Assembly (NCBI GenBank): GCA_013374385.1
Contig: QBUR01000174.1
Location: forward strand, 1-11,685
Source: Candidatus Methanocomedens sp.
GTDB taxonomy: Archaea; Halobacteriota; Methanosarcinia; Methanosarcinales; Methanocomedenaceae
Direction of reading: 5' to 3'
Length of the DNA: 11,685 nucleotides
The notes below the pieces were generated by a model. It was not told the DNA's origin. It did not search any database and saw only the letters and a program-made list of their open reading frames with translations. Numbering within the stretch: position 1 is the first letter of the stretch; each line of letters opens with the position of its first letter. Positions 1-7,730 of the stretch are shown here, in pieces. A program made the position numbers and the translations under genes.

Positions 1-1
1 A

Positions 2-289
2 GTTTCTCTTGGAGTAAATAACTTTTATGCATTTAATACCATTATTGACGATGTTCAGACAGTCAGTGTCATGATCGAAGCTGATGATAAAATAATAGAG
101 GAATTCAAAGCGTTTATACATTCTACAAAACCAAATGACGCTGAAGTAGAAAGCATCAAGATTGAAGAATATAAAAGAACTATTCCACCAATTGAACTAT
201 GCATGCAGTTTTACCAGATAGAACAATACGACAAACTTATTCAAAGATATTCAAATTCTATCAAAATAACTGGAAAAACAGGGCAGTAA
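2..289 (+). CDS. Acylphosphatase-like protein, 3' part only
   Basis: The frame is open from the left edge of the window, so the start lies outside; 95 codons are visible, ending in TAA at 287-289. The visible part resembles the second half of an acylphosphatase-like fold: a segment with FYAFN, where the Asn may match the catalytic Asn of the family, then a beta strand (VSVMIEA), an acidic helix (KIIEEFKAFI), a TKPNDAEV segment and a strand ending EEY. The tail continues with an archaeal-type extension (PPIELCMQFYQIEQYD). Acylphosphatases hydrolyse acyl phosphates, but the Arg-containing phosphate loop that would prove activity is outside the window, and archaeal members with this tail have no firm function known to me. 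The first ATG at 71 is internal. The gene converges on the DHH-family gene, with 74 bases between their stops and no clear terminator. Family assignment is from memory of sequence pattern. Confidence 0.55.
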   Translation, partial: VSLGVNNFYAFNTIIDDVQTVSVMIEADDKIIEEFKAFIHSTKPNDAEVESIKIEEYKRTIPPIELCMQFYQIEQYDKLIQRYSNSIKITGKTGQ

Positions 290-363
290 GCTGGAATTAC
301 AGAACTCTATTGTTACCATCAAAACAGAAAGGGAATAAACCAGAATTCAAACCTCCCTATAGT

Positions 364-2490
364 TCACCCCATCCTAACTTCAGCCCGCCCAATCTTCTCA
401 GCCAGTTTCGCCAGCACTTCCTTGCGCAACCCGCCTACGAACTTAATACTCCCTACAACCAGGTGCCCGCCCCCGTTGATGCTGGCCTCGGGTATCTCCT
501 CATGCAACTCCCGCACCATTTGGGGAATATTCATAAGCACACCCCTGCTGCGAAGCACAACAAAGTCCGGGCCATAACCCAGTGTGACAATTGCCTTATC
601 AGGATACTTGTGGCACAACTTATCATGCACTTCACCGCTGGTCTTTCCCGGCGGCGGGAACGTGAACTTATGGGCAAAATTCTCCACATCCAGTACATGC
701 AGCAGTGCCCCGCTAGGCAACTCCTGTGACTTCACAGACGGCAGCGATGCCTCCAGCTGGTTCTCGATAGCCTCGTTGGCCTGTTTCACCAATAGCGGCA
801 CCAATTCCCTATGCCTCTTCAGATTACCCAGATTCAAAATGTCATAGGTAATACCCCTGCCCTCACTGAACCGCAGCCAGAACGCCTCATAATCCAGTGC
901 TAAAGCCATATCCTTCAAATCGCTCAAGCTGTACTGCGGTGCAACCAGTTCAATATACTTAGTAGCTTCTGGCGCTTCCGAACGGTCGCCAACTGCCGAA
1001 ACCCCTGGCAAGTGTTTTATCTCCTCAGTCACGTCAGGATTTATCATCCTGGCAATCTCGGTACCCAGCATGCCCGTAGTTACACCAAAATCCCCACCAA
1101 CATGAGCAGGATTCACATGGGCCAGCAGGTACTGGTCCACCACGTCGTCGGGATGATGATGGTCCACAACCACCATATCCATACCATACACCTTTGCCTG
1201 TAGCATGGCAGGCACATCCTCCTCTGTGGAGCCATTATCCATCAACAGCACCAGCGGCATCTTCTGGCCATGTCTTGCATTATCGTCCCATGCAAAGGTT
1301 ATGTCCCTGGTAATATCCACCATTTCGTAGAACGGCGCCTTACTGGGTGAACGCCTGTAAAAATGATATCCTGCATCAGAACCCCCTACCTCATTTATTA
1401 GCGGTAACACCGCTTTCTCAATGGCAATGGCAGAAGTGATACCGTCAGCATCGGCATGGTGGCGCAGCACGATAGGTCTTGAATGGAAAATTGCCCTGCG
1501 AATCTCCTTTGCAACCTGGCGCATTTTCGGCTTTAACGCTTCAAGTATTGGACTCTCTACAAGAAATTCAACATCATGAGGCTCAGAGCGCTTATCCAAG
1601 GCATTTTCTATCCCATCCCTGATGGCAGCCGAATCCGCACCCCACATCTGCTTTATTTCCCGAATCTCAATTTGCAGTTCGTTGTTCCGGGTATTGAGTT
1701 CACCCACAACCTTAACTATCATATCGGATTCGATTTCAGGATACGAGCGCTGTCCCGCTTTCTCAAACGCTGCACATGGCACAGTACCCGTTTCATCAGC
1801 CAGCGTGAATATGGTCGGGCCACCGGTCTGCTTTATCTGGATGACCTCACCAGAAATATGCACAAGTTTACTGATATGGTCGCGAAGAGCAGATATCCGG
1901 GTGCGGGGAATATCCTTCTCAACCTCGATTATCTGGTACTCTGTAAGGATTACCGGTACAAGGTCAATGTTGCCATTGGATGCGATGTGCTTCACCTGTA
2001 CAAAGATAGTCTCCCCCACGTCCGGGGTCCTGGTCAAATTCTTTTGGTGAGCCAGCCCCCGCGTGCGTGAGTTTAGGTTAATGAAGGCACCGAAATTTGC
2101 CAGGCTATCCACAACTCCCTCATAAATCATTTCAACCTCCATATCAGAGGTATCACAGGCTGGACTCAATTTTTGCACAAGCGGTTTTTTAGCACAGGAA
2201 GCGCACATATCCCCTTTAATATCGGTACCAAGAAGTTGCCCGCATACCCGACAGCTTATCATCTCACCCCTACCGCCGCATACCTGGCATTTCTGCTCCA
2301 CTGTGATGGTACCGGACCCGCCGCACTTCTGGCAACCGGACCCACCTTTGAGCAGGCTTCCCAGATCCTTCTCGGTCATCCTGGTCAGGTCAAGGCTTTT
2401 TGGTTTGCCTGACCCTTTACATTCAGGACACTCTTGCTGCGATGTATCAGTAACTCCTGTGCCACCACATGCTTTGCATTGTTCAGTCAT
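364..2490 (-). CDS. Archaeal RecJ-like DHH phosphoesterase with DnaJ-type zinc fingers
   Basis: This 708-residue protein matches the archaea-specific RecJ-like family with a DnaJ-type zinc finger (COG1107 in my memory). Four CxxCxGxG repeats start at C5, C21, C53 and C68, followed by two more CxxC pairs at 80-83 and 96-99. An S1-like RNA-binding domain follows at about 121-180 (EGVVDSLANFGAFI), then an OB fold at about 205-280. The DHH catalytic part begins with RHHADADG (343-350), then LLMDNG (D418) and VVDHHH (441-446), and ends with a DHHA1 domain carrying GGGH (673-676). The metal-binding Asp and His residues of the DHH family are all present, so a Mn-dependent 5'-3' exonuclease or phosphoesterase is likely; the natural substrate, RNA or DNA, is not settled. 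It follows idsA by 37 bases. The ATG start has no Shine-Dalgarno sequence, and a TATA-like element 27 bases upstream suggests a leaderless transcript. Confidence 0.88.
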   Translation of the reverse strand: MTEQCKACGGTGVTDTSQQECPECKGSGKPKSLDLTRMTEKDLGSLLKGGSGCQKCGGSGTITVEQKCQVCGGRGEMISCRVCGQLLGTDIKGDMCASCAKKPLVQKLSPACDTSDMEVEMIYEGVVDSLANFGAFINLNSRTRGLAHQKNLTRTPDVGETIFVQVKHIASNGNIDLVPVILTEYQIIEVEKDIPRTRISALRDHISKLVHISGEVIQIKQTGGPTIFTLADETGTVPCAAFEKAGQRSYPEIESDMIVKVVGELNTRNNELQIEIREIKQMWGADSAAIRDGIENALDKRSEPHDVEFLVESPILEALKPKMRQVAKEIRRAIFHSRPIVLRHHADADGITSAIAIEKAVLPLINEVGGSDAGYHFYRRSPSKAPFYEMVDITRDITFAWDDNARHGQKMPLVLLMDNGSTEEDVPAMLQAKVYGMDMVVVDHHHPDDVVDQYLLAHVNPAHVGGDFGVTTGMLGTEIARMINPDVTEEIKHLPGVSAVGDRSEAPEATKYIELVAPQYSLSDLKDMALALDYEAFWLRFSEGRGITYDILNLGNLKRHRELVPLLVKQANEAIENQLEASLPSVKSQELPSGALLHVLDVENFAHKFTFPPPGKTSGEVHDKLCHKYPDKAIVTLGYGPDFVVLRSRGVLMNIPQMVRELHEEIPEASINGGGHLVVGSIKFVGGLRKEVLAKLAEKIGRAEVRMG

Positions 2491-2506
2491 GGTTTTGTAA
2501 AATACT

Positions 2507-2521
2507 AAAAAAATATTAAAT
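2507..2521 (-). promoter_or_regulatory. Candidate archaeal TATA box and oligo-T tract upstream of the DHH gene
   Basis: Read on the minus strand, the 37-base idsA to DHH gap contains ATTTAATA (2521-2514) directly followed by seven T residues (2513-2507). The TATA-like octamer is centred about 27 bases before the ATG at 2490, the usual archaeal TATA to start-site distance, so transcription could begin at or next to the start codon. The T tract lies 15-21 bases after the idsA stop and could also terminate part of the upstream transcription, since archaeal termination often uses oligo-U. Both readings are inference from a short AT-rich stretch. Confidence 0.33.
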
Positions 2522-2527
2522 AAGCAA

Positions 2528-3493
2528 TCAGAATTTGCGCTCGACCATGTAATCTGCCAGGGCCAGCATTATATCCTTTGCCTCGCTCTTGGGAAGTACA
2601 TCAAGTTTTTCCTTCCCCTCAGTCACAAAATTCAAGGCCTTATCCTGGGCATAGTCAATTGAACCTGAATCTTTCAACTTCTCAAGGGCATCATCAATTT
2701 CCTCCCTGGTAGCATCTCTCCTGCCAAAAACATTAAGTTTCACATTATTGTCCCTGGCATGGATTGCTATCAAGGTTTGCTTGCCTTCCATAAGGTCACT
2801 TCCCCTGATCTTCCCCAACACATCTTCCGGTGTAATAAGGTCAAGTACATCATCAAATATCTGGAAACCCACACCTGTCAGGCGTCCAAATTCCCACAAT
2901 GCCTCTGCTTGCTCAGGTGTACCGCCTCCAAGTATGGCCCCCATCTTGCAGGATGCTGCAAATAGTATGGCAGTCTTTTTCATCACCATATCCATGTATT
3001 CGGCCTCGGATACACCATTCCTTTTCTCAAAACTAATATCAATCCACTGTCCTTCGCATATCTCAGTACATGTTATGGACATCAGGGTCATGCACTCAAC
3101 CATCCTGGCTGTGTCAGCATTGTTCTGGCTGAGAATGTGGAATGACTTGGAATACAACGTATCTCCTGCCAGTATGGCACCAGACAGACCCCATTTAACG
3201 TGGACTGCCGGTATCCCTCTCCTGAGGTTATCCTGGTCCATAATATCATCATGGATGAGGGTGAAGTTATGAACCAGTTCAACAGCGGTGGCTGCAGGAA
3301 TAACATCTTTAGGGTTCCCGCCAACAGCTTCCGTAGAAAGGATAAGAGCTGCAGGACGCAATCGTTTTCCACCTGCATCAAAGAGGTATCGCATAGCACG
3401 ATAGAGTTCATCAGGCTCTCCGATAGGCATCAAGCTCTGTATAGCCCCATCTACCATTGAGCCTCTTTTATGTATTTCTTCAAGCAAATCCAT
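2528..3493 (-). CDS. idsA: Geranylgeranyl diphosphate synthase (short-chain polyprenyl synthetase)
   Basis: This trans-prenyltransferase condenses IPP onto allylic diphosphates to make the C20 precursor of archaeal ether lipids. The 321-residue length is normal. Both Asp-rich motifs are intact: DDIMD at 82-86 and DDVLD at 214-218, with GGKR (41-44) for IPP binding and an RR pair (91-92) after the first motif. The residue five positions before the first Asp-rich motif is Phe (F77). In archaeal type enzymes, such as that of Sulfolobus acidocaldarius, an aromatic residue here limits chain length to C20, so geranylgeranyl is the expected product. The gene follows rnj by 24 bases, and a weak GGGGA purine tract (3499-3503) lies 5 bases before the ATG. 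The preceding genes supply its substrates IPP and DMAPP. Confidence 0.95.
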   Translation of the reverse strand: MDLLEEIHKRGSMVDGAIQSLMPIGEPDELYRAMRYLFDAGGKRLRPAALILSTEAVGGNPKDVIPAATAVELVHNFTLIHDDIMDQDNLRRGIPAVHVKWGLSGAILAGDTLYSKSFHILSQNNADTARMVECMTLMSITCTEICEGQWIDISFEKRNGVSEAEYMDMVMKKTAILFAASCKMGAILGGGTPEQAEALWEFGRLTGVGFQIFDDVLDLITPEDVLGKIRGSDLMEGKQTLIAIHARDNNVKLNVFGRRDATREEIDDALEKLKDSGSIDYAQDKALNFVTEGKEKLDVLPKSEAKDIMLALADYMVERKF

Positions 3494-3517
3494 ATAATTC
3501 CCCTATACAATATTAAA

Positions 3518-4858
3518 TTATTCTATGAGTATCTCTTCACCGTTTCGCATAATGTGTACATTCTCACCGAAAACATATCCTGCATCTTCTGCCATTTCCA
3601 TATAATGACCATGCATCTCAATATCTCCGTGTGCTGGTATCACGTGTTCAGGATTTATCATCCTGAGCAGTTCCCAGTGGTCTTCCTTGTACGCATGACC
3701 TGAAACATGAACATTGTCGTATATCCTTGCTCCATTCATTGCAAGTTTTGTTTCAAGCGAATACCGGTTTGCACGGGTCAATGGATTTGGTATCACATTG
3801 GCAGAAAATACCACTTTATCGCCTTTTTCTATCTTATAATCAGTCCCTTTTGAAGCTATTCTTGGCAGTATAGCGCCAGGTTCGCCCTGGTGACCTGTGA
3901 CAATAGGGAGATACTTATCTTTCCCATCATCATTGATGCGTTTCAAGGCCTTATCGATTGATTTCCGGTGGCCGTATATTTCAAGATTTTCAGGGAATTT
4001 CAAGAACCCCATCTTCTCAGCAGTACCCACATACTTTTCCATGGAACGTCCCAGCAACACTGGAATGCGCCCCATTTCAACCGCTGCATCAATAATGGAC
4101 TTTATCCTGGCTATATGGGATGAGAATGTAGTAACTATCACTCCAGATTCAGCTTCTTCAGTACCCAACAGCACATCAGACACCATATCTGCTGCTATTT
4201 TCTCAGACGGGGTCTTTCCTTTGCGGTCAGAGTTAGTACTTTCCGTGATCATCAGGCTTACACCCTCTTTCCCGAGCTGTCGCAGCCGCTCAAAATCAGG
4301 AGCCTCACCAATAGTTGGTGTACGGTCTATCTTGAAATCGTTTGCATATAATATTGTACCGGCAGGCGTGTGTATTGCGGCAAAGGCTGCATCAATGATA
4401 CTGTGCTGGACCCTTATGAGCTCAATTGATACCTGAGGGCTCACCTCATATATCTGACCCGTAGGAAGGCTCTCAACCTTGTTGTTCACCTTATATTTTT
4501 TCTCATTACTTATCTGCTGCTTGATCAGCTCTGTTGTATATGGTGTGGAAAGTATAGGTGCATCATACCTGTGCGCCAGTTTAGGGATCGCACCAATATG
4601 GTCCAGATGCCCGTGAGTACAAACGATGGCCTTTACTTTTCCTCCGACCTGTTTCATAATCCTGTCATCAGGTATTACACCCATATTGATAAGGTCCCGG
4701 GAATTTTTCATATCAATTTCCACATCTTCATGTATCTGAACCCTGTCAAGACGGAGTCCCATATCCATTATAATTACGTCTTCTCCCACTCGTATTGCGG
4801 TCATGTTACGGCCCATTTCGTTGTAGCCGCCCACCGCTGTAATTCCTATTTCTGTCAT
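3518..4858 (-). CDS. rnj: Archaeal RNase J (metallo-beta-lactamase/beta-CASP ribonuclease)
   Basis: The 446-residue protein has the architecture of archaeal RNase J, a 5'-3' exoribonuclease acting in RNA turnover and 5'-end trimming. The metal site motif HGHLDH is at 82-87, motif 3 His is H152 (QHSIID), and motif 4 Asp is D174 (ANDFKID). The beta-CASP part contains TTFSSH (243-248), TGHQGEP (321-327) and HVSGHA (384-389), and PAHGD (408-412) completes the C-terminal part of the site. It lacks the long C-terminal domain of bacterial RNase J, as archaeal forms do. The ATG start is supported by AGGAG ten bases upstream. It lies between fni and idsA, 53 and 24 bases away, in a run of isoprenoid genes, an arrangement I recall from Methanosarcina genomes, so co-transcription is likely. 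Confidence 0.93.
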   Translation of the reverse strand: MTEIGITAVGGYNEMGRNMTAIRVGEDVIIMDMGLRLDRVQIHEDVEIDMKNSRDLINMGVIPDDRIMKQVGGKVKAIVCTHGHLDHIGAIPKLAHRYDAPILSTPYTTELIKQQISNEKKYKVNNKVESLPTGQIYEVSPQVSIELIRVQHSIIDAAFAAIHTPAGTILYANDFKIDRTPTIGEAPDFERLRQLGKEGVSLMITESTNSDRKGKTPSEKIAADMVSDVLLGTEEAESGVIVTTFSSHIARIKSIIDAAVEMGRIPVLLGRSMEKYVGTAEKMGFLKFPENLEIYGHRKSIDKALKRINDDGKDKYLPIVTGHQGEPGAILPRIASKGTDYKIEKGDKVVFSANVIPNPLTRANRYSLETKLAMNGARIYDNVHVSGHAYKEDHWELLRMINPEHVIPAHGDIEMHGHYMEMAEDAGYVFGENVHIMRNGEEILIE

Positions 4859-4868
4859 AATAAATTTT

Positions 4869-4873
4869 CTCCT
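4869..4873 (-). promoter_or_regulatory. Shine-Dalgarno site of rnj
   Basis: AGGAG on the minus strand sits ten bases before the rnj ATG at 4858, inside the 53-base fni to rnj gap. It is the clearest ribosome binding site in the archaeal block and fixes the rnj start. The rest of the gap is AT-rich and might hold an internal promoter, but no element is convincing. Confidence 0.6.
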
Positions 4874-4911
4874 AATATACGTATAATCTATTTATTTACT
4901 CTTGTTGCTTT

Positions 4912-6006
4912 CTAACGCCGTGCAAAGCGAGATGTATCAAATCCTCGCTCTTTAAGATATTCTCCCGTCCTTCCGGTTATCACGATCTGCGCCTGCATAA
5001 GGTCTGCAATTGTCGCACTACCTGTCAGGAACATAGCAGCCTTAAATTCTGCCTGGAAAAGTTCTAATTTCTTCTTTACATCCTGAGATCCATTCATTGC
5101 AGGTCTTACCAGTGGAAGTGCAGTAGCACATGCACTAGCTCCTATTGCCAGCGATTTAGCCACATCCAGGCCGGTACGTATACCGCCTGTAGCTATCACT
5201 GGCACTGATACATTACTTTCAATTATGCTTGCAACTGTAGGAATACCCCAGTCCCAGAACAGGTTACCCAATGATTCACCTATGGAATCACCTTTCTCTT
5301 GTGATCGGTAAACTTCGACACCTGCCCAGCTGGTACCTCCCATACCACCTACATCTATAGCAGACACACCAGCTTTACACAGTTTCTGGGCGACTTCACG
5401 ACTGACGCCTGCCCCAGTTTCTTTTACTATCACTGGTATCTTGAGTTTATTACAAACCTCTTCGATTAGTTCAAATCCCTGTGTTGCATCGGTATCGCCT
5501 TCAGGCTGTATGAATTCCTGCAGGAAGTTCAGGTGTATGGCCATTGCATTGGCATCTATCATATCCACTGCCTGCCGGACACCTTCTACCCCGTACTCCT
5601 TTAACTGGGCAACACCCAGGTTCCCGAACACGAACGCATCCGGTGCTGAGTCCCTGACCACCCTGAATGAATCTTCCATGTCAGGGTCTTCAAGTGCAGC
5701 CCTCTGGCTGCCCACACCCATACCAATACCCATCTCCTGTGCTGCAATTGCAAGGGATTCATTCACCTGTCTTGTTTCAGGATGACCTCCTGTCATGGAG
5801 GCTATCAATAACGGAAATGCAAGTTTATATCCAAACAGTTCCGTTGAAGTGTCAATTTCCTTAATGTTGATTCCAGGCAGGGCATTGTGCACCATTGTGA
5901 TATCATCAAATCCGGTGCGTCTTAGGTTATGCTCGTCCCTGTGACTTTCAACATCCTGTTTAGCACACAGTTCAAGGTGTTCAATTTTTCTGTTCGATGT
6001 ACTCAT
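4912..6006 (-). CDS. fni: Type 2 isopentenyl-diphosphate delta-isomerase (FMN-dependent)
   Basis: The enzyme interconverts IPP and DMAPP using FMN, NAD(P)H and Mg, on a TIM-barrel fold. From the ATG at 6006 it has 364 residues. Family motifs are seen in order: RKIEH (6-10), MTGG (71-74), GVGSQRAAL (97-105), HLN (158-160), FIQPEGD (165-171) with the likely catalytic Gln and metal-binding Glu, KETG (195-198), GGMGGTSWAG (220-229) and GGIRTG (274-279) for FMN phosphate. Start choice: a GTG at 6036 is also in frame and overlaps the ipk stop as GTGA, adding ten residues. I prefer the ATG because family members begin just before RKIEH. Neither start has a good Shine-Dalgarno sequence, so translation may be coupled to ipk. 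It directly serves idsA downstream. Confidence 0.95.
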   Translation of the reverse strand: MSTSNRKIEHLELCAKQDVESHRDEHNLRRTGFDDITMVHNALPGINIKEIDTSTELFGYKLAFPLLIASMTGGHPETRQVNESLAIAAQEMGIGMGVGSQRAALEDPDMEDSFRVVRDSAPDAFVFGNLGVAQLKEYGVEGVRQAVDMIDANAMAIHLNFLQEFIQPEGDTDATQGFELIEEVCNKLKIPVIVKETGAGVSREVAQKLCKAGVSAIDVGGMGGTSWAGVEVYRSQEKGDSIGESLGNLFWDWGIPTVASIIESNVSVPVIATGGIRTGLDVAKSLAIGASACATALPLVRPAMNGSQDVKKKLELFQAEFKAAMFLTGSATIADLMQAQIVITGRTGEYLKERGFDTSRFARR

Positions 6007-6032
6007 TTTTTTATACCATAATTGTAAAGGAT

Positions 6033-6809
6033 TCACTTATTCTTTTGTATAAGTGTACCCATTGTTTCCCCTTGTAAGAACCGGATGATACTTCCGGCTG
6101 CCGACGCATCAAATATTCTGCTGCTGATGTCTGACTTTCCTGCCAGTTCTACCAGTTCCTGCACCTTGCCCAACATACCACCGGTAACATCGGTATGGGA
6201 TGAGCCGCCTATATATTTACGTATCCCATCAAAGGTGGCCGGTGTGACCTCTGGAATGTTCTGTCCCTTATTATCAAGCACTCCGTCGATGTTACTACCA
6301 ATACCGATAAGTTCAGCACCCATTTTCCGGGCAACATAGGGCACTATCTGGTCACCGCTCAAAATGTCCATCCCCCACACAGAATCCATTGCCACATCAC
6401 CATGCAGCACCGGCACCAGGCCGCGATTTAGCATTTCATGTATGGGAGCAGTCTGCATATCACTAATACGTCCCTGTTCAAGCATAGCACAGCTCAACGG
6501 ATGCACCGGCAATGCCGGTACCCCGGCTGAAACTAAAGCATCCACGACCATTGCATTCAGGGACTTGACACTCCGATGAGTTTCGATCAATCCCTTGGTA
6601 TCGAATTGTTCGGTGAGTTTGAACTGTTTGGCAAGAGGATGCCCGAAAGAACCTGCACCATGCACCAGTATGAGGGGGCTGTTTTCATTGCAAACTCCAG
6701 CCAATTCTCCTGCTATGCGCTCTATTGTACCTGGCAATGCTTTCGGGACGGCACTGGATTTGTCAGTAATAATACTGCCGCCAATCTTTAGCACAATGGG
6801 ACTGTTCAT
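6033..6809 (-). CDS. ipk: Isopentenyl phosphate kinase
   Basis: This amino acid kinase family enzyme phosphorylates isopentenyl phosphate to IPP with ATP, the defining step of the archaeal variants of the mevalonate pathway. The 258-residue length is typical. Visible motifs are LKIGGS (7-12) with the ATP-binding Lys, the glycine-rich GAGSFGH (51-57) whose His57 aligns with the catalytic His60 of the Methanocaldococcus jannaschii enzyme, VPVLHGDVAMD in the middle, LSGDQIVPYVA, and DVTGGM near the C-terminal part. Its ATG overlaps the mvk stop by four bases (ATGA), so translation is probably coupled. The purine-rich GGAGTGAGGG stretch upstream, inside mvk, could serve as ribosome binding site. 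No gene for the intermediate step (decarboxylase or phosphomevalonate dehydratase) is in the window. Confidence 0.95.
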   Translation of the reverse strand: MNSPIVLKIGGSIITDKSSAVPKALPGTIERIAGELAGVCNENSPLILVHGAGSFGHPLAKQFKLTEQFDTKGLIETHRSVKSLNAMVVDALVSAGVPALPVHPLSCAMLEQGRISDMQTAPIHEMLNRGLVPVLHGDVAMDSVWGMDILSGDQIVPYVARKMGAELIGIGSNIDGVLDNKGQNIPEVTPATFDGIRKYIGGSSHTDVTGGMLGKVQELVELAGKSDISSRIFDASAAGSIIRFLQGETMGTLIQKNK

Positions 6810-7708
6810 TCTACCCTCACTCCATAGGGAGTTGCACTGGTGATTATAGCCTGTCCGCCAGCAGATGTTATGGCAGCAACCACTTCATCAGGCCGGTCGG
6901 TGATAGCAACCATGCACCCGCCTCCACCCGCACCTGTGGTCTTGGCACCCCATGCCCCTGCATCTCGGCTGGCCCATACTAAACTTGATAGTTCAGGTGA
7001 ACCCACACCCAGGGTGTCCAGCAGTCCATGATTAATATTCATAAGGCGTCCCAGTGCCTGGTAGTCCTGTCCCTTTATAGCTGCTTCACCCTCATAGGAA
7101 AGTCTGCCAATGGTACTGATAACCGGTTCAATTACCTGGGGGTATTTTTTCTTGAGTTCGCCCACATTTGCCACCAGTTCACTGGTGGACGAGAACTTGC
7201 CCGTATAACCAATAACAATGGGGCATTCTGGCAGATTAAGCCGCTTTCGACCAGGTATGGTGACCACACCGCCCATAGTAGATACGAAAGTATCGGTTGG
7301 ACTGGCAGCACCCTGCACCGTGCGTTCAATCTCGTGACCCATTGCCGCGATATCGTCAAGTGAATGACCAGTATCGAACTGGATGCTCAAAGCATGCAAA
7401 GTGGCAATAGTCACCGCTGCCGACGACCCCAGTCCTGAACCAACCGGGAGCTCGGATGATATATCTATCCTGACCCCGTCATGGATGAACTGTCCCATTT
7501 CCCTGATACACCGGGTCACATAAGGATGCTTGTGCATATCCAGTCCTGTGATACCAATACTGGAATTAATAATATGTTCAACATCAGGACGTACAGTTAC
7601 CCTGGTGCGGATATCCACAGCACATGCAGTAGCCTGCTCACCATATACCACGGCATGTTCGCCAAAGAAGTATATTTTACCAGGTGCACTACAGGTGGTC
7701 ATCGTCAT
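6806..7708 (-). CDS. mvk: Mevalonate kinase
   Basis: This GHMP-family kinase phosphorylates mevalonate to 5-phosphomevalonate. From the ATG at 7708 it has 300 residues, the usual archaeal size. Motif 1 is SAPGKIYFFGEHAVVYG (7-23), motif 2 is the phosphate-binding GSGLGSSAAVT (90-100), the putative catalytic Asp is D139 in SPTDT, and motif 3 is TTGAGGGGC (257-265). Start choice: the frame remains open back to a TTG at 7741 that overlaps the end of the MEMO gene, but GGTGA seven bases before the ATG at 7708 and the usual short N-terminus before CSAPGK favour 7708. With that start it lies 22 bases after the MEMO gene. Its stop overlaps the ipk start. Confidence 0.95.
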   Translation of the reverse strand: MTMTTCSAPGKIYFFGEHAVVYGEQATACAVDIRTRVTVRPDVEHIINSSIGITGLDMHKHPYVTRCIREMGQFIHDGVRIDISSELPVGSGLGSSAAVTIATLHALSIQFDTGHSLDDIAAMGHEIERTVQGAASPTDTFVSTMGGVVTIPGRKRLNLPECPIVIGYTGKFSSTSELVANVGELKKKYPQVIEPVISTIGRLSYEGEAAIKGQDYQALGRLMNINHGLLDTLGVGSPELSSLVWASRDAGAWGAKTTGAGGGGCMVAITDRPDEVVAAITSAGGQAIITSATPYGVRVE

Positions 7709-7715
7709 ATCAATG

Positions 7716-7720
7716 TCACC
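7716..7720 (-). promoter_or_regulatory. Shine-Dalgarno site of mvk
   Basis: GGTGA on the minus strand, complementary to the archaeal 16S rRNA tail, stands seven bases before the ATG at 7708. It decides between that ATG and the in-frame TTG codons farther upstream. Confidence 0.5.
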
Positions 7721-7730
7721 AACGTCTAAA

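Noticed and set aside
290..363. Terminator between the convergent acylphosphatase-like and DHH genes
   Set aside because: I see neither a stem-loop nor an oligo-T run on either strand in these 74 bases, so no terminator is called.
1576..2070. Plus-strand open frames opposite the DHH gene, and similar frames opposite rnj, fni and mvk
   Set aside because: They lie wholly inside well-supported minus-strand genes, show no recognisable domains and are rich in residues expected from antisense reading.
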